This document shows positions 61,698 through 64,000 of a stretch of DNA of 64,000 nucleotides, piece after piece. This DNA is from [Pseudopropionibacterium] massiliense (GTDB taxonomy: Bacteria > Actinomycetota > Actinomycetes > Propionibacteriales > Propionibacteriaceae). The translations under genes and the position numbers were made by a program. The number at the start of each line of letters is the position of its first letter. The stretch's first letter is position 1. Location: NCBI RefSeq assembly GCF_900607225.1, contig NZ_LR027842.1, forward strand, positions 770,088 to 834,087, written 5' to 3'. The notes below the pieces were generated by a model. The model was not told the origin of the DNA. It searched no databases and worked only from the letters and a program-made list of their open reading frames with translations.

Positions 61698-62624
61698 ATG
61701 AACGAGCCCACCCTCCGTGTGATCCCGGCCTTCGACAATCACCCCCTGTACACCCGGGTCTGGCTGCCTGACGAGGAACCGGTGGGGGTGCTCGTGCTGG
61801 CGCACGGGCTGGCCGAGCACGGCGGCGTCTACGGCGAACTGGCCGCCTCCGTGGTGGGGCAGGGATTCGTGATGTACGCGGCCGATCATCGCGGGCACGG
61901 CTGGACCGCCCCCGACATGACGCAGCTCGGGTTCTTCGCCGCCGAGGACGGCTGGGCGAAGGCGGTGGGCGACCTCGGAACCGTCATCGCATCCGCCGAG
62001 AAAGCCCACCCCGGTGTGCCGTTGTTCCTGCTCGGGCACTCCATGGGCTCAATAATGGCGCGCTGCTACGCCATCGAGAACTCGCAGCAACTCGCGGGCC
62101 TGGTGCTGACGGGGACGATTGCCGAGCCCGGCTTGGTCGGGATGCTGGCCCATGCCCTGGCCTGGGTCGTGTCGAGGGTGTGCGGGGCCACCTATCGCAG
62201 CGAACTGCTCCGGCGCTTGTCCTTCGGGGGCTACAACGCCGCTTTCCGGCCGAACCGCACCGAGGCGGACTGGCTGACCCGCGACGAGGCATGGGTGGAT
62301 GCCTACCTGGCGGATCCGCGATGCGGGTTCACCCCGGCCGCCGAGGTGTTCGTGAACCTGATGGAGGGCACGCGCTGGGCGGGAAACCCGGACAATGTGG
62401 CCCGTGTCCGTCCCGGGCTGCCGGTTCTCATCTGCTCCGGGGAGGCCGATCCGTTGGCCGTGAACATCGAATCGGTGGCTGAACAGTACCGCAGGGCGGG
62501 CCTGTCGGATGTCACGCTCAAGCTCTATCCGGGGGCACGCCACGAACTGTTCCACGAGATCAACGTCAAGGAGGTCTGCGCGGATCTCGGCTCCTGGCTC
62601 GGGGCACACCTGGCCGGGAGATGA
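61698..62624 (+). CDS. Monoacylglycerol lipase / lysophospholipase-like hydrolase
   Basis: 308-residue alpha/beta hydrolase of the Hydrolase_4 family. Oxyanion motif LAHGLAEHGG, nucleophile elbow GHSMGS (Ser115), Asp in SGEADPL and His in GARHELFHE. YAADHRGHGWT is typical of the monoglyceride lipase branch. No signal peptide, so probably cytosolic or peripheral. Confidence 0.88.
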   Translation: MNEPTLRVIPAFDNHPLYTRVWLPDEEPVGVLVLAHGLAEHGGVYGELAASVVGQGFVMYAADHRGHGWTAPDMTQLGFFAAEDGWAKAVGDLGTVIASAEKAHPGVPLFLLGHSMGSIMARCYAIENSQQLAGLVLTGTIAEPGLVGMLAHALAWVVSRVCGATYRSELLRRLSFGGYNAAFRPNRTEADWLTRDEAWVDAYLADPRCGFTPAAEVFVNLMEGTRWAGNPDNVARVRPGLPVLICSGEADPLAVNIESVAEQYRRAGLSDVTLKLYPGARHELFHEINVKEVCADLGSWLGAHLAGR

Positions 62625-62634
62625 GGGCGGAAAC

Positions 62635-62919
62635 CTACTCCGCGAAGATCCCGATCACCGGGGTCCAGTGGACGATGCGGACATCGGCCAGCACTTTGTT
62701 GGTCCGGAACGGGTCGTCGGCGAGCAGCTCTGAGACGGCCTCGGTGCTCTCGGCCTTGACGACGAGGAGAGCGGACGGTGGCGTGGCCTCGGGGTAGGCG
62801 CCTCCCGCGATGAGTCCCTTGTCGGTCAGGGTCGACAGGAAGGCCCTGTGCTCGGGGCGGTGGCGGGCGATGAGACCGGGGTCGTCGACGTAGGTGTAGT
62901 GAACGGCGAAGTACTGCAT
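62635..62919 (-). CDS. YciI-like protein
   Basis: 94 residues of the YCII family (ferredoxin-like fold). MQYFAVHYTYVDD, RPEHRAFLSTLTDKGLIAGGA with the conserved His, and ADDPFRTNKVLADVRIVHW. Possible small hydrolase or sensor; role unknown. Convergent with the hydrolase, divergent from infA. Confidence 0.85.
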   Translation of the reverse strand: MQYFAVHYTYVDDPGLIARHRPEHRAFLSTLTDKGLIAGGAYPEATPPSALLVVKAESTEAVSELLADDPFRTNKVLADVRIVHWTPVIGIFAE

Positions 62920-62967
62920 GGGTCAACGGTACGGTTCCGCGGTGGCGGCGACTGGTCCGGGGTGGAT

Positions 62968-62996
62968 TTGGGACGTTGCCGTGTGCCGCGTACACT
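62968..62996 (+). promoter_or_regulatory. Promoter of infA
   Basis: TTGGGA (62968-62973), 17-bp spacer, TACACT (62991-62996), about 60 bp before the infA ATG. Confidence 0.65.
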
Positions 62997-63059
62997 GCCT
63001 TTGGTACCGCGGTATTCTGCCGCACCCGGAAACCGGTTTCCACCGACGAATGAGAGCAC

Positions 63060-63281
63060 ATGGCGAAGAAAGAAGGAGCCCTCGAACTCGAGGGGACCGT
63101 GGTCGAGGCGTTGCCGAACGCAATGTTTCGCGTGGAGCTGCCCAACGGGCACAAGGTCCTGACCACCATCAGCGGAAAAATGCGTCAGCACTACATCCGC
63201 ATCCTGCCCGCCGACCGAGTGGTCGTCGAGCTTTCCCCCTACGACCTCACCCGTGGTCGTATCGTGTACCGGCACAAGTGA
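63060..63281 (+). CDS. infA: Translation initiation factor IF-1
   Basis: 73 residues; [40 protein letters not shown] and [17 protein letters not shown]1-like OB fold that blocks the A site during initiation. Confidence 0.98.
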   Translation: MAKKEGALELEGTVVEALPNAMFRVELPNGHKVLTTISGKMRQHYIRILPADRVVVELSPYDLTRGRIVYRHK

Positions 63282-63313
63282 CCGGCCAGGTCCTGTCAAG
63301 TGTGAATTCTCAG

Positions 63314-63334
63314 CGCCCGACCCACGGTCGGGCG
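63314..63334 (+). terminator. Hairpin between infA and rpmJ
   Basis: 9-bp stem CGCCCGACC / GGTCGGGCG with a CAC loop, 32 bp after infA, followed by TCGGTCATTTG. Could be a partial terminator or a leader element for rpmJ. Confidence 0.5.
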
Positions 63335-63511
63335 TCGGTCATTTGTCGAGCCTGTTTGGTGAATACCGGAGATGTGACGTAGGCTTTGTCGTCGGCCGTC
63401 CATGCCCGGATGTCGTCGCGTGCCCGCGATGGTCCGGATTTCCGGCGGCCGGCTCATCCACCACAGATTGGGTAGGAGACTGCCCAGTCGCCGATTGAAA
63501 AGGTTGCTCGA

Positions 63512-63625
63512 ATGAAGGTTCAGCCGAGCGTCAAGAAGATCTGCGACAAGTGCAAGGTCATTCGCCGGCACGGTCGTGTGATGGTGATCTGCGACAACCC
63601 GCGCCACAAGCAGCGCCAGGGCTGA
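63512..63625 (+). CDS. rpmJ: Ribosomal protein L36
   Basis: 37 residues, [20 protein letters not shown] to NPRHKQRQG. Zinc ligands Cys11, Cys14, Cys27, His32 all present (C+ form). Confidence 0.97.
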
Positions 63626-63756
63626 AACCCGGCGAGGGTTCGCAGAACATCGCGGAACGGGGCAGGTCGCCCAGCCCGCCAGACAAGTGAACACAACGTG
63701 ATCGCAAGGGCCACTGGAAACGGTGACTCCCGACCCTTGGACGAAGGCCAAGGCCC

Positions 63757-63795
63757 CTCTGCGGCGACAGAACCGCCGCGCGCCAGGAGGGGACG
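63757..63795 (+). promoter_or_regulatory. Structured RNA region before rpsM
   Basis: Within the 248-bp gap between rpmJ and rpsM an outer stem CCCCTC / GAGGGG encloses an inner GCGGC / GCCGC hairpin. Such gaps before rpsM often hold ribosomal-protein-binding leaders; not matched to a known family here. Confidence 0.3.
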
Positions 63796-63873
63796 CGACA
63801 CGCCACACACCTTCGCGGTCCCCGACCTGACCGGGCGAAGCCCACAGGGGCCGGAAACACTGAAAGGTAGAAC

Positions 63874-64000
63874 ATGGCACGCCTCGTTGGTGTCGACCTG
63901 CCGCGCGACAAGCGCCTGGAGGTCGCCCTCACCTACATCTTCGGGATCGGTCGCACCCGCGCCGCCGAGACCCTCGCCGCCACCGGTGTCAGCGGCGATC
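63874..64000 (+). CDS. rpsM: Ribosomal protein S13, N-terminal fragment
   Basis: First 42 codons only, cut by the window edge. [30 protein letters not shown] is diagnostic of S13. TGAAAGGTAG precedes the ATG. Starts the alpha operon part (rpsM-rpsK-...). Confidence 0.96.
   Translation, partial: MARLVGVDLPRDKRLEVALTYIFGIGRTRAAETLAATGVSGD

Noticed and set aside
1-64000. CRISPR arrays, phage modules, rRNA operons
   Set aside because: No regularly spaced short repeats, no phage structural or lysis genes and no rRNA sequence seen.

Overview
High-GC actinobacterial chromosome. The ribosomal gene order, the actinobacterial S3 tail, the short adenylate kinase and many GTGA/ATGA gene overlaps fit the Propionibacteriaceae (for example an Arachnia or Tessaracoccus relative). 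The family placement is inference from gene content, not from a database match.

Layout. 1-184: 3' end of tuf and its terminator. 285-3271: an MscS-type channel and glutaminyl-tRNA synthetase, both on the minus strand. 3961-23900: a compact seven-gene minus-strand operon (sbnB-sbnA-ABC permease-ABC ATPase-NRPS A-mbtH-NRPS B) that looks like a complete nonribosomal peptide pathway. It makes its own L-2,3-diaminopropionate (Dap) and assembles a four-residue peptide on C-A-T-C-A-T-E / C-A-T-C-A-T-E-TE. 24200-26130: a graveyard of nested, degenerate insertion sequences with an 80-bp MITE-like element. 26469-29370: DUF4112 protein, glutamyl-tRNA synthetase, a small membrane protein. 29484-32727: a polar amino-acid ABC importer (binding protein resembling cysteine binders) preceded by a tiny Cys-containing leader peptide with its own promoter. 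32890-37012: a redox-type gene group (flavodoxin, ferric-reductase-like protein, NTF2-like protein, acetyltransferase, Rossmann protein) in which the flavodoxin and reductase genes carry apparent disruptions. 37256-39793: a three-gene ABC-2 exporter. 39844-43721: a MacB/FtsX-type ABC exporter pair divergent from a single-polypeptide histidine kinase-response regulator fusion.

43735-49363 is the S10 ribosomal operon (rpsJ to rpsQ), ended by a strong terminator. Three unrelated genes follow (DUF417 membrane protein, ferritin, PQQ-like membrane protein). The spc operon (rplN to rplO) resumes at 52778, is interrupted by a convergent wecB, and continues with its own promoter as secY-adk-map. A DUF1707 protein, an alpha/beta hydrolase and a YciI-like protein precede infA, rpmJ and the start of rpsM at the window edge.

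Most notable: the Dap-NRPS operon sits between tuf and rpsJ, beside the insertion-sequence debris, and I do not recognise it as a known pathway. Two of its four adenylation domains carry acidic pocket residues that fit a basic substrate such as the Dap made by its own sbnA/sbnB genes.
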